A stretch of 64,000 nt of DNA from Aquimarina muelleri DSM 19832 (GTDB lineage Bacteria > Bacteroidota > Bacteroidia > Flavobacteriales > Flavobacteriaceae). The DNA is taken from positions 17,284-81,283 of the forward strand of contig NZ_AUML01000026.1 of NCBI RefSeq assembly GCF_000430665.1, read 5' to 3'. Positions 9,040 to 20,100 of the stretch are shown piece after piece (position 1 is the first letter of the stretch; each line of letters opens with the position of its first letter). Under the pieces are notes generated by a model. That model worked only from the letters and a program-made list of their open reading frames with translations, was not told the origin of the DNA and ran no database searches. Made by a program: the position numbers and the translations under genes.

Positions 9040-12021
9040 ATGAAATTAATTAAGTCGGTTTTATTGTTTTGTATAATTACTTGTCTTAGTAATTGTAAAA
9101 AATCAACCTCAGAGACGAATGTTTCACAAGAAATTAAAGTCGAAAAACATACGGATGCTTCAGGTTTTAAGTATGAGACAGTAACTAATGATCCAACAGG
9201 TTTACGTTTATATACTTTAGAAAATGGACTAAAGGTGTATTTGGCGAAAAACGAAGAAGAACCAAAAATACAAACATATATAGCGGTTCGAGCAGGTTCA
9301 AATTATGATCCTAAAGAAGCTACAGGGCTTGCTCACTATTTAGAACATATGGTTTTTAAAGGAACAGATGAGATAGGTACTCAGGATTTTGAGAAAGAAA
9401 ATGTTTTGTTAAAGCAGATATCCGATCTGTATGAGCAGCATAAAGGAGAATCCGATCCTGATAAAAAGAAAGAAATCTATAAAAAGATCGATGAAGTTTC
9501 ACAAGAAGCTTCTAAAATCTCTATATCCAATGAGTATGATAAAATGATTAGTTCTCTTGGAGCTGAAGGTACAAATGCACATACTTGGTTTGAAGAAACT
9601 GTTTATAAAAATAAAATACCAACAAATGAGTTGGATAAATGGTTAAAAGTAGAAAGCGAGCGTTTTAGTCAATTAGTATTACGCCTGTTTCATACTGAAT
9701 TGGAAGCTGTTTATGAAGAGTTTAATAGAGGGCAAGACAACGATGGTCGTAAAGCTTATGCAGCAATGTTAGAAGGATTATTTCCTAATCATCCTTATGG
9801 ACAACAAAAAACAATAGGAACATCAGAGCACCTTAAGAACCCATCGATGGTAGCAATACATAATTATTTTGATAAATATTATGTACCTAACAATATTGCA
9901 ATGGTATTAGTAGGTGACCTAGATTTTGATGAAACAATACAAAAAGTAAATAATACCTTTGGTCAGTTTGAGAAAAAAGAAGTAGTTCATCCTACATTGC
10001 CAAAAGAAAATCCAATAACTAGCCCGATTGTAAAAGAAGTTTTTGGACCAACAGCAGAATCTGTTTCTTTAGCATTTAGAACCGATGCAATAGGAACAAA
10101 AGAAGAAAAAATGCTTACGCTTGCAGATATGCTATTAGCTAATGGTAATGCAGGTTTAATCGATTTAAACTTAAATCAAAAACAAGCAGTTCAAAGTGCA
10201 GGTTGTTCTCCAACATTTTTAAATGATTATGGATATCATCAATTTTATGGATCTCCAAAAGCAAATCAAACATTAGATGAAGTAAAAGATCTACTATTAT
10301 CGCAAATAGATAAACTGAAAAAAGGTGAGTTTGAAGATTGGATGATGTCTGCTGTTATTAATGATCTAAAACTTAATCAAACTAGACAATATGAGAATAA
10401 TACGGCATTAGCTTCTGCATATTATAATGCTTTTATTCACCATCAAGATTGGAAAGATAAAGTAGCATATTTGGATGAACTTAAAAAGATATCAAAACAA
10501 GAATTAGTTGATTTTGCAAATTCTTTTTATAAAGATAACTACGTTGTAGTATATAAACGTAAAGGAGAAGACAAGAATATTAGTAAAGTAGAAAACCCAG
10601 GGATTACTCCTGTCGAATTAAATAGAGATAAAGAATCTAAATTTGTTCAGGACTTTAAAAAAATAGAAGCACCTGCTTTAAAACCTAAGTTTATAGATTA
10701 TAAATCTGCGATTAAAGAGACTAAAACAGATAGTGGTTTACAAGTATCGTATATCGATAACCCTAATAATGATTTGTTTGACCTTAATATTATTTTTGAT
10801 ATGGGGCAGGATCACGATCGTAAAGCTTCCTTAGCTGCTGGATATTTAGATTATTTAGGAACAGATAAATACACACCAGAAGAATTAAAGAAAGAATTTT
10901 ATAAATTAGGTATTAATTACAGTGTTAATACTGGTTCAGATAAAACTTATGTAGGTATTTCGGGATTAAAAGAAAACCTCGATGCTGGTTTAGCACTATT
11001 AGAGCATTTATGGAGTAACGCAGTCCCTAACCAAGAAACTTATGCTAAATATGTAGATCAAATAGCAAAAGGACGCCAGAATAGTAAACTACAAAAAGGA
11101 AATATTTTGTGGAGTGGATTAATGAATTACGGAATGTATGGAGATAACTCTCCTTTGCGTAACATATATACTATAGGAGAATTACAAGATATCAATCCTA
11201 AAGAATTAGTAGATAAAATTAAACAACTACGTGACTTTAAACAACGTATATTTTATTATGGAAAAAATGTAGATGCCGCGGTAGCTTCTATTAATAAAAA
11301 TCATAAAATAAAAGGTGAACTATTAGACTATCCAGAAAAAACAAAATACATAGAAAAAGAAACAGGAGGAAATGTGTATTTTGTAGATTATGACATGGTA
11401 CAGAGTGAAATGATATTTTTGGCAAAAGGAGCAGAATTTGATCCTAATAAAATGGCTGCTTCAAGGCTATTTAACACCTATTTTGGGAGTGGTTTATCTT
11501 CTATAGTATTTCAAGAAATAAGAGAATCAAAATCATTAGCATATTCAGCTTTTTCTGCCTATAGTACAGCACAAGAAAAAGGAGATTCTAATTATATTTA
11601 TGCATACATAGGTACACAAGCAAATAAAATGCCTCAAGCAGTAGATGCTATGATGGATCTAATGACAAATATGCCAGAGGCAGAAGAGCAGTTTAATGCA
11701 GCTAAAGAAGCTACCTTAAAGAAAATTGCAGCACAACGTATCACGAAATCTAATATCTTTTGGACTTATGAAGGTTTAAAGAAAAGAGGTATTGAAAATG
11801 ATAATAGAAAAGAAATGTATGAAACTATCAAGAACATGACCTTATCCGATCTTAAGTCCTTTTTTGATCAAAATATAAAAGGAGAAACATACAATGTTCT
11901 TGTAATTGGGAATAAGAAAGAAGTAGACATAAAAGCATTATCTAAGTTAGGAGAAGTTAAAGAAATGGATATCGATTATCTTTTTAATTATGAAAAGAAA
12001 AATGAAGATATAAAATTATAA
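9040..12021 (+). CDS. M16 family zinc metallopeptidase, lipoprotein
   Basis: The protein has 993 residues. The N-terminus is a lipoprotein signal with lipobox LSNC (Cys at residue 19). The M16 active site HxxEH appears as HYLEHMVFKGT, and the downstream Glu ligand as LEAVYEEFNR. A second, inactive M16 half follows (from about residue 560), giving the usual two-domain clamshell. It probably degrades peptides in the periplasm or at the outer membrane. It is monocistronic, with a hairpin after the stop. Confidence 0.93.
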   Translation: MKLIKSVLLFCIITCLSNCKKSTSETNVSQEIKVEKHTDASGFKYETVTNDPTGLRLYTLENGLKVYLAKNEEEPKIQTYIAVRAGSNYDPKEATGLAHYLEHMVFKGTDEIGTQDFEKENVLLKQISDLYEQHKGESDPDKKKEIYKKIDEVSQEASKISISNEYDKMISSLGAEGTNAHTWFEETVYKNKIPTNELDKWLKVESERFSQLVLRLFHTELEAVYEEFNRGQDNDGRKAYAAMLEGLFPNHPYGQQKTIGTSEHLKNPSMVAIHNYFDKYYVPNNIAMVLVGDLDFDETIQKVNNTFGQFEKKEVVHPTLPKENPITSPIVKEVFGPTAESVSLAFRTDAIGTKEEKMLTLADMLLANGNAGLIDLNLNQKQAVQSAGCSPTFLNDYGYHQFYGSPKANQTLDEVKDLLLSQIDKLKKGEFEDWMMSAVINDLKLNQTRQYENNTALASAYYNAFIHHQDWKDKVAYLDELKKISKQELVDFANSFYKDNYVVVYKRKGEDKNISKVENPGITPVELNRDKESKFVQDFKKIEAPALKPKFIDYKSAIKETKTDSGLQVSYIDNPNNDLFDLNIIFDMGQDHDRKASLAAGYLDYLGTDKYTPEELKKEFYKLGINYSVNTGSDKTYVGISGLKENLDAGLALLEHLWSNAVPNQETYAKYVDQIAKGRQNSKLQKGNILWSGLMNYGMYGDNSPLRNIYTIGELQDINPKELVDKIKQLRDFKQRIFYYGKNVDAAVASINKNHKIKGELLDYPEKTKYIEKETGGNVYFVDYDMVQSEMIFLAKGAEFDPNKMAASRLFNTYFGSGLSSIVFQEIRESKSLAYSAFSAYSTAQEKGDSNYIYAYIGTQANKMPQAVDAMMDLMTNMPEAEEQFNAAKEATLKKIAAQRITKSNIFWTYEGLKKRGIENDNRKEMYETIKNMTLSDLKSFFDQNIKGETYNVLVIGNKKEVDIKALSKLGEVKEMDIDYLFNYEKKNEDIKL

Positions 12022-12047
12022 GATTATATAAATTATCATTTTTTTAT

Positions 12048-12073
12048 AAACCCTGTGAGAAATCATAGGGTTT
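12048..12073 (+). terminator. Terminator after the M16 gene
   Basis: AAACCCT and AGGGTTT form a 7-bp stem with a 12-nt loop, 27 nt after the stop codon. Confidence 0.65.
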
Positions 12074-12167
12074 ATTGTTGATGACCTATTTGTAATTCTT
12101 ATATTTGAATTTACATTTATAACACAAATTATAACAGTATATACATACAAAAATAGAAATATAAAGA

Positions 12168-12914
12168 ATGAATCTTTTACAAGGTAAAACTGCTATTATC
12201 ACAGGAGCTACTCGTGGTATTGGCAAAGGGATAGCAGAAGTTTTTGCGAAAAACGGAGCTAATATAGCTTTTACATATAGTTCATCTGTTGAGGCAGCTG
12301 AAAAATTAGAAAAAGAATTAAATACTCTAGGGATTAAAGCTAAAGGATACCAGAGTAATGCCGCAAACTATGAACAAGCTCAAGAATTAGCTCAAGATGT
12401 ATTGAAAACATTTGGTAGCATTGATATATTAGTTAACAATGCAGGTATTACAAAAGATAATCTTTTAATGCGTATGAGTGAGGAAGACTTTGATAAAGTA
12501 ATCGAAGTAAACTTGAAAAGCGTATTTAATATGACTAAAGCTGTTCAAAAAACAATGCTTAAACAACGAAAAGGTAGTATAATTAATATGAGCTCTGTTG
12601 TTGGGGTAAAAGGTAATGCTGGTCAAGCAAACTATGCTGCTTCAAAATCTGGAATTATTGGGTTTTCAAAATCTGTAGCCCTAGAATTAGGGTCTAGAAA
12701 TATTAGAAGTAACGTGGTTGCTCCTGGTTTTATCGAAACAGAAATGACAGAGAAACTAGATGAAAAAGTAGTAGAAGGATGGCGAAATGCAATTCCTTTG
12801 AAAAGAGGAGGTACACCAGAAGATATAGCCAATACATGTTTATTCTTAGCAAGTGATTTAAGTGCTTATATTACTGGTCAGGTGCTTAATGTTGATGGAG
12901 GAATGCTAACATAA
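12168..12914 (+). CDS. fabG: 3-oxoacyl-ACP reductase FabG
   Basis: The 248-residue short-chain dehydrogenase has the cofactor motif TGATRGIGKG, the NNAG motif, and the Ser...Tyr-x3-Lys catalytic set in NMSSVVG and NYAASKSG. The length and the C-terminal ITGQVLNVDGGM signature are typical of FabG, the NADPH-dependent ketoreductase of fatty acid elongation. No other fab genes adjoin it, so a related SDR role cannot be excluded. Confidence 0.93.
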   Translation: MNLLQGKTAIITGATRGIGKGIAEVFAKNGANIAFTYSSSVEAAEKLEKELNTLGIKAKGYQSNAANYEQAQELAQDVLKTFGSIDILVNNAGITKDNLLMRMSEEDFDKVIEVNLKSVFNMTKAVQKTMLKQRKGSIINMSSVVGVKGNAGQANYAASKSGIIGFSKSVALELGSRNIRSNVVAPGFIETEMTEKLDEKVVEGWRNAIPLKRGGTPEDIANTCLFLASDLSAYITGQVLNVDGGMLT

Positions 12915-13003
12915 ACTAAAAAAGTAAGGAGTATCGGTAAGAACTTATATATTTCATTATAGCTATATGTAATTTTCAATCTTTCGGCTTCTAGCTTTAA
13001 AAT

Positions 13004-15034
13004 ATGCAAACACAAACAATTTTACTGATTATCGCAGCTGTAGTAATTGCACTTACTATAGCTCTGTTTCAGTATGTATATAAGGCAAGAAACAAGAAAA
13101 AAAACATCTTGTTTCTTGCGCTTTTACGATTTTTAAGTCTTTTTACATTACTATTATTAATAATTAACCCTGCATTTAAACAAAATACGTATTATATAGA
13201 GAAACCAACTCTTGTTGTTGCAATTGATAATTCTTCTTCTATAAAATATTTAAATAAAGATCAGAACGTTAAGAACATCACAAGCCAAATCAGGAAAAAT
13301 GAAAAATTAAACGATAGATTTAATATCGTATATTATACCTTTTCTGATAAATTAAAGGATTCAATATCTCTTACTTTTGATAAAACACAAACTAATATTT
13401 CAAAAGCATTAGACGAACTAGATCAAATTTATAAAAATACCACAGCTCCAATATTAATGATTACTGATGGTAATCAGACATATGGTAAAGATTATCAGTT
13501 TGGTAGTAGTAAATACAAGCAATCTGTATACCCTGTTATAGTAGGCGACACCATATCTATATTAGATACTAAAATAGAACAATTGAATGTAAACAGATAT
13601 GCATATCTAAAAAATAAATTACCAGTAGAGACTATTCTTACCTACTCTGGTAAAGAGGATATCAATACTATATTTCAAATAAAATCAGGAACTAATATTG
13701 TTTTTTCACAACAAGTTTTATTTTCTGAACAAAAAAAATCTAATATAATTAACGTTACATTACCTGCAAATAGTGTCGGAGTTAATCAATATATGGCTAT
13801 ATTGACCCCTTTAGATACTGAAAAAAACACTATAAATAATACAAAAACTTTTGCAGTCGAAGTAATAGACCAAAAAACTAATGTTCTATTAATTAGTGAT
13901 ATTGTTCATCCAGATTTAGGTGCAATAAAGAAAAGCATAGAAAGTAATGAAAGACGTAGTGTTACGATTATTAAACCCAATGAAAAGAAAGATTTTAATG
14001 ATTATCAGTTAATTGTATTGTATCAACCAAATACAAGATATAGACAGGTGTATGAAGATCTTAATGCGCAGAAAAAGAATCACTTCACGATTACCGGACC
14101 AAAAACAGATTGGGTTTTTCTTAATAAAATACAAAATAAATATACTCAAGAAATAACAAGACAAACGGAACATTATCTACCTAAATTTAATAACAACTAT
14201 GGAGCATTTCTTTTAGAGGATATAGGCTTTAATAATTACCCTCCTTTATTAGGTACCTTTGGTGAGACAAGGTTAAATACAAGCCACGACCCTATATTAT
14301 ATAAAACTATAGGTAATATAGAAACAGATGAAGTCTTATTAACTACTATAGAACAAAATGGTATAAGAGAAGCAGTCTTATTTGGTGAAGGACTATGGAG
14401 GTGGAGAGCTCAAAATTATTTAGATACTCAAGGATTTAATGAGTTTGATGAGTTTTTCGGCAAATTAGTACAATATCTTGCATCCAATAAAAGAAAAAGT
14501 AGATTAAATACAATAGCAGAATCTTTTTATTATGGTAATGCTAATATTGCAATAAAAGCAGAATATTTTACTAAAAATTATGAGTTTGACAGAAGAGGTA
14601 GTTTAAGAATAACTCTTAAAAACAAAGAAACTGAAGCCTCTCAAACAATACCTATGTTGTTAAAAAACAATACGTACGATGTAGACTTAAGCAATCTAAA
14701 AGCAGGAAATTATGAATATACTGTCACTGTATTAGGGGAAAACATAACACGTTCAGGAGATTTTAAAATTCTTGAATACAATGTAGAACAACAATTTCTT
14801 AATGCAGATGTAACAAAATTAAAACACGTTGCCACTAATACAAAAGGGAAAGTATATTATTTAAATCAAAAAGATGCAGTAATTAAGGAACTTCTCGAAG
14901 ATAAAAGATATCAAGCCATCCAGAAAAATAAGGAAAATGTAGTATCTTTATTAGATTGGAAATATCTCTTAATACTACTTATTTTATTACTTACTATAGA
15001 ATGGTTTGTGCGAAAGTATAACGGACTTATTTAA
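13004..15034 (+). CDS. VWA-domain membrane protein
   Basis: The 676-residue protein has two membrane segments near the N-terminus (about 5-25 and 34-55), a von Willebrand A-like domain with a MIDAS start DNSSSI (from residue 74), a long extracytoplasmic part, and a C-terminal membrane helix (about 650-668). This three-anchor design recurs in uncharacterised Bacteroidota membrane proteins. The function is unknown. It is 22 nt from the SPFH gene, which suggests one transcript. Confidence 0.8.
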   Translation: MQTQTILLIIAAVVIALTIALFQYVYKARNKKKNILFLALLRFLSLFTLLLLIINPAFKQNTYYIEKPTLVVAIDNSSSIKYLNKDQNVKNITSQIRKNEKLNDRFNIVYYTFSDKLKDSISLTFDKTQTNISKALDELDQIYKNTTAPILMITDGNQTYGKDYQFGSSKYKQSVYPVIVGDTISILDTKIEQLNVNRYAYLKNKLPVETILTYSGKEDINTIFQIKSGTNIVFSQQVLFSEQKKSNIINVTLPANSVGVNQYMAILTPLDTEKNTINNTKTFAVEVIDQKTNVLLISDIVHPDLGAIKKSIESNERRSVTIIKPNEKKDFNDYQLIVLYQPNTRYRQVYEDLNAQKKNHFTITGPKTDWVFLNKIQNKYTQEITRQTEHYLPKFNNNYGAFLLEDIGFNNYPPLLGTFGETRLNTSHDPILYKTIGNIETDEVLLTTIEQNGIREAVLFGEGLWRWRAQNYLDTQGFNEFDEFFGKLVQYLASNKRKSRLNTIAESFYYGNANIAIKAEYFTKNYEFDRRGSLRITLKNKETEASQTIPMLLKNNTYDVDLSNLKAGNYEYTVTVLGENITRSGDFKILEYNVEQQFLNADVTKLKHVATNTKGKVYYLNQKDAVIKELLEDKRYQAIQKNKENVVSLLDWKYLLILLILLLTIEWFVRKYNGLI

Positions 15035-15056
15035 AATTAAAAACTCAAAAATTATT

Positions 15057-15872
15057 ATGGAAAAATTACCAAAAATAGGATTACCTATATTAATTCTTAT
15101 TGTTATAGGAATTGTTTTTATTACTAAATCAACACTTACTATAGGTTCGGGAGAAGCTGGAGTATTATATAAAACTTTTGGAGGAGGTGTAGTAATTGAT
15201 GAAGCACCATTAGGAGAAGGATTTCATTTGATTGCTCCATGGAATAAAGTAATTGTTTATGAAGTAAGACAACAAGAAGTATTTGAAAAAATGCAAGTTC
15301 TTTCTTCTAATGGATTAGAAATTAAATTAGACGCATCTGCATGGTTTCAGCCAGATTATAGTAAATTAGGATTATTGCATCAGCAAAAAGGAGAAAATTA
15401 TGTGGCTAGAGTATTATTACCAACCATACGATCTGCAGCACGTAGTGTGGTAGGAAGATATACACCAGAACAATTATACTCTAGTAAAAGAGATGCAATT
15501 CAAAAAGAAATTTTTGAAGAAACACAAAAAATAGTTAAGCATGAACATATTCAACTTAATGAAATTTTAGTTCGGGATGTAACACTTCCTACTACAATTA
15601 AGGAAGCAATAGAGCGTAAATTAAGACAAGAACAAGAGTCTTTAGAATATGAATTTAGAATAGAAAAAGCTACCAAAGAAGCAGAAAGACAACGGATTGA
15701 TGCAGAAGGTAAAGCAGCTGCTAATATTATCTTAAGTGCTTCATTAACAGACAAAATACTTAAAGAAAAAGGTATCGAAGCTACATTACAATTAGCTAAA
15801 TCACCTAATGCGAAAGTAGTAGTTATTGGTTCTAGTAAAGATGGAATGCCATTAATTTTAGGTAACCAATAA
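15057..15872 (+). CDS. SPFH/prohibitin-family membrane protein
   Basis: The protein has 271 residues from the ATG at 15057. The upstream in-frame start at 15006 would overlap the VWA gene and add 17 unlikely residues. One N-terminal membrane helix (about 8-28) is followed by the SPFH/band 7 domain (30-200) and an Ala/Glu/Lys-rich coiled coil. It is prohibitin-like and probably forms large rings on the periplasmic face of the inner membrane and scaffolds proteases such as FtsH. The function is inferred from the family. Confidence 0.88.
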   Translation: MEKLPKIGLPILILIVIGIVFITKSTLTIGSGEAGVLYKTFGGGVVIDEAPLGEGFHLIAPWNKVIVYEVRQQEVFEKMQVLSSNGLEIKLDASAWFQPDYSKLGLLHQQKGENYVARVLLPTIRSAARSVVGRYTPEQLYSSKRDAIQKEIFEETQKIVKHEHIQLNEILVRDVTLPTTIKEAIERKLRQEQESLEYEFRIEKATKEAERQRIDAEGKAAANIILSASLTDKILKEKGIEATLQLAKSPNAKVVVIGSSKDGMPLILGNQ

Positions 15873-15943
15873 TTATTTTAGAACAATATTTAGGACTTAC
15901 TTGATTTTTTAGATACTACTTTTTATTAAAATTTTAATTTTAT

Positions 15944-15981
15944 AGACTTCACAGGTTTCAACAAACCTGTGAAGTCTTTCT
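15944..15981 (+). terminator. Strong terminator after the SPFH gene
   Basis: A perfect 15-bp stem (AGACTTCACAGGTTT and its complement) with a 4-5 nt loop is followed by TTT. It is longer than most terminators here and so could also be a small palindromic repeat. Confidence 0.75.
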
Positions 15982-16163
15982 GTTTTTAAAAATTAATTTT
16001 TGTAATGTATTAAGATAAGTAGCACCCTGTCAATGGATTTGATCTATATGTGATTTTAAGTGTTTTTGATATTAAAAATTTTATTTTTTGTATATTCATT
16101 CTTTACTGGATACACAAATATAAAACGAGTATCAATTATTAAAAAATAAAACACTTTGGAGAA

Positions 16164-17009
16164 ATGGAAAGCATACTATATTATTTCGAAACAATTCCCT
16201 CTTCTCATCGTAGTATAATTTTAATAGGAGGTATTGCTTTTTTTTGGTGTATCGAGTATGCTACTCCTTTATTTGGATTTAGTTATAAAAAGTTTAAGCA
16301 TGCCATACCAAATATTTTTTTTACAGTAACAACCATAATTATTAATTTTGTTTTAGCATTCATATTATTTCAAACCAGTGATTGGACCATAGCTAATTCT
16401 TTTGGAGTTTTACAATGGTTATCTCTTCCATTATGGGCTACTATATTGCTAGGAGTTGCTTTATTAGATTTAATAGGAGCTTGGTTAGCACATTATGCAC
16501 AACATAAAATAAAACGGTTATGGATGTTTCACTTAATACATCATACCGATAACTATGTAGATACTACAACAGCAAATAGACATCATCCTGGAGAAAGTTT
16601 TATCAGATTTATTTTTACAACGCTAGCTGTGTTTATTGTAGGAACTCCAATAGATATAATAATGTTATATCAATCTTTATCGGTTATCTTATCGCAATTT
16701 AACCATGCTAATATTTCCTTACCCAAACAAGTAGATCGTGTAATTAGCTGGATAATAGTTTCTCCAGATATGCATAAAGTGCATCATCATCACATGTTAC
16801 CATATACAGATACTAATTACGGTAATATTTTTTCTATTTGGGATAGGATTTTTAGAACCTATTCTAAATTACCTAATCAAGATTTAGTATATGGAGTAGA
16901 TACATACCCAGAAGTAAATTCTAATACTACTATTCTAAAATTATTAAAACTTCCGTTTACAAAATATCGTCTACCCATAAATACAAAAGTTAATTCTAAA
17001 TTTTTTTAG
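16164..17009 (+). CDS. Sterol desaturase / fatty acid hydroxylase family protein
   Basis: The 281-residue membrane protein has about four hydrophobic segments and the di-iron histidine clusters of the family: HYAQH (about 112), HLIHH (124), NRHHP and KVHHHH (about 208). The family hydroxylates or desaturates lipids using O2. The substrate is unknown; ornithine lipid, carotenoid or fatty acid are all possible. It stands alone. Confidence 0.9.
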   Translation: MESILYYFETIPSSHRSIILIGGIAFFWCIEYATPLFGFSYKKFKHAIPNIFFTVTTIIINFVLAFILFQTSDWTIANSFGVLQWLSLPLWATILLGVALLDLIGAWLAHYAQHKIKRLWMFHLIHHTDNYVDTTTANRHHPGESFIRFIFTTLAVFIVGTPIDIIMLYQSLSVILSQFNHANISLPKQVDRVISWIIVSPDMHKVHHHHMLPYTDTNYGNIFSIWDRIFRTYSKLPNQDLVYGVDTYPEVNSNTTILKLLKLPFTKYRLPINTKVNSKFF

Positions 17010-17172
17010 TGTATTAAAATCATAACCTCGAGGAAGGCGTAAACCTCCTTCTTAAACACTAGAATATACTACCTTCAAATTTAGTACCTTTATATTCAAT
17101 AATTTAACCATATTTAACACAAATAAATTTAAAACCGAAATACTAACTCAATTTAAATTACTCTTAAAACCA

Positions 17173-20100
17173 ATGAAAAAATACACAATGCTAATGCTAT
17201 TAGTGCTATGCACTATAAGCATATCTCTTTTTGCACAAAAAAGCAATAAAGAACTCGCCAAGGAATACCTTCAATTAAAGGGGGAAGTTATCTTTAGTTT
17301 TACGATAGAAAACAAATCAGAACTAAGTTCTATTACCAAAGAACTTGCCATTGTAAACTTTGATAAAAAAAATAATATAGTAAAGGTAATGGCCAATACG
17401 GCTCAGTTTACATCTTTTTTAGAAAAAGAAAAAACTTTTACCCTTTCTTCAGAAGATAATATAGTAGGGTATAGGACAATGACTTCTGATTTGGGTAATA
17501 AAGCAGCTACTTTTCCTCTTACAGCGTATCCTACATATACAGATTATGTATCTATGATGAATGATTTTGCAACAAATAATCCATCTTTATGTAAGATTGA
17601 AAATATTGGCGCAACAGGAGAAGGAGACAAATCCTTATTGTTTGTGAAATTATCAGATAATGCAAATCTTAATGAGCAAGAACCAAGAGTTATGTATACC
17701 TCCTCTATGCATGGGGATGAAATAGCTGGGTATCCTATGATGCTTAATCTTATAGACTATTTATTAGGTGCTTATAAAGATACTAGCCACCCAAAACATA
17801 CCGAAATTAAAAACCTTTTAGATAACAACGAAGTATGGATTAACCCTTTGGCAAACCCAGATGGCACTTTTCGAAATAGTCCCAATAACACTTCTGTAGC
17901 CAATGCTACCAGAGGTAATGCTAATAATGTGGATTTAAATAGAAATTATCCAGATCCAGATGATGGAGTACATCCAGATGGTAATTCTTACCAAACAGAA
18001 ACCATTGCCTTTATGAATTTTGCAAATTCTAAACATTTTGTTTTATCCGCTAATTTTCATGGAGGAACAGAATTAATTAATTATCCGTGGGATACTTATG
18101 CAGGAGCGCATCCCGATGAAGATTATTTTTTACATATATCTAAAGAATATAGAGATCTTTGCCAAGCAAATAGTCCTTCAGGGTACTTTACTGCGCAAAA
18201 TAACGGAATTACTAATGGTTATGCATGGTATGAAGTACAGGGAGGAAGACAAGATTATCAAATATACAATCAAAAAGGAAAAGAGGTTACCGTAGAGTTA
18301 TCGAATGCCAAAACTCCTCCTGCTAACCAATTAGTAAACTATTGGAATTATAACAGAGAAGCTTTACTAACTTTTTTAAAACAGATAAACTATGGTATAC
18401 GAGGTGTAGTAACCGATGCGGTAACCAACCAGCCAATACAAGCTAAAGTAACAGTAGTTGGGCGAGAGAGTTATGACTCATGGACTCCTACAGAGTTACC
18501 AGAAGGAGATTACTACAGACCTATTAAAGCAGGTACTTATAATATTCTTTATGAAGCAGAGTGCTACGAATCTGTTACTTTAACCGGGGTTGCTATAGCA
18601 GATTATACAGCTGTAATTAAAAATGTACAACTTATTCCAGTAGCAGGAGTTTCTCCCTCTGGACTTGTTGCATCTAGTATTGAAGCAACAACCGCAACTA
18701 TACAATGGAACTCTAATTCTGCAGCTACTTATGATATACGATATCGTATTATAGGAAGTACAAGTTGGACTACGGTATCTTCAGCAACAAATACAATTAA
18801 TATTACAGGGTTACTTGCTTCTACAGCTTATGAAACTCAGGTAAGAAGTAATTGTGCAAGTGGGGCAAGCTCTCCTTACAGTTCTTCAGTAAACTTTACC
18901 ACTGCAGATCCTCAGGTATGTACAGGTATAAGTAGTTTTCCATATACAGAAAGTTTTGAATCAGGTATGGGACTTTGGACTAACGCAACAGGAGATGATA
19001 TCGATTGGACCAGAGACTCTGGAGGAACCCCTTCTGGCACAACAGGGCCTGCGACAGGGCAAGATGGTTCTTTTTATCTGTTTACAGAGGCTTCAACTAA
19101 TGTTACACCACCAGGAAGTCCAAATAAAATAGCACTTCTTAATAGCCCATGTATGGATTTAACTTCTCTTTCAGGTATATCTTTACAATTTGGTTATCAT
19201 ATGTATGGGGCAAATATGGGAACTATAGAAGTATTAGTAAGTACTAATAATGGAGTTAATTATACTTCGTTATGGACAAAGACTGGAGATCTAGGAAATA
19301 TATGGAATCAGGCAAGTATAGATCTTACTACATATGCAGGAACTACTATCCAATTACAGTTTAAAGGGACTACAGGATCAAGTTATAGAAGTGATATGGC
19401 AATAGATAATATTAAAATACAATCTTCTGATGTAGATACCGAAGCTCCTTCAGTACCTGCTAATCTAATAACCAATGCTATAACTGCAACAAGCATAGAT
19501 CTTTCTTGGAGCGCCTCTACAGATAATATTGGGGTATCTGGTTATGATATATACCAAGCAACTACTTTATTAAGTACTGTAACAACAACCAGTTATACTG
19601 TTACTGGATTAAGCCCAAATACAACATATTCTTTTTCGGTTAAAGCTAAAGATGCTGCTGGAAATATCTCTGCTTCTAGTAATACAATAAGTGCTACAAC
19701 CACGAATACTTCTGTAAATTATTGTACTTCTAAAGGTACCAATGTATCTTATGAATACATAGATTATGTAGAGATAGGTGGTATCACAAATTCTACAGCT
19801 GCTAATGCTGGCTACGGTGATTTTACCAGCTTAGTGGGTACTATTGGATATGGAACAAATACAATTATTGTAAGCGCAGGTTTTGCAAATACTGCATACA
19901 GAGAGTATTGGAGTGTTTGGATAGATTATAATCAAAATGGAGTTTTTGAAACTACAGAACAAATAGTATCTAATTTATCGAATAGCAGCGATAATCAATC
20001 TTTTAATTTTGATGTTCCTTCTACTGCATTATCAGGTAATACCAGGATGAGAGTATCTATGAAATATAGTACAGCAGCAGGAGCTTGTGATACATTTACG

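Noticed and set aside
15944..15981. Long perfect hairpin as an attachment site
   Set aside because: Position right after a gene and the trailing T's fit a terminator; no integrase nearby.
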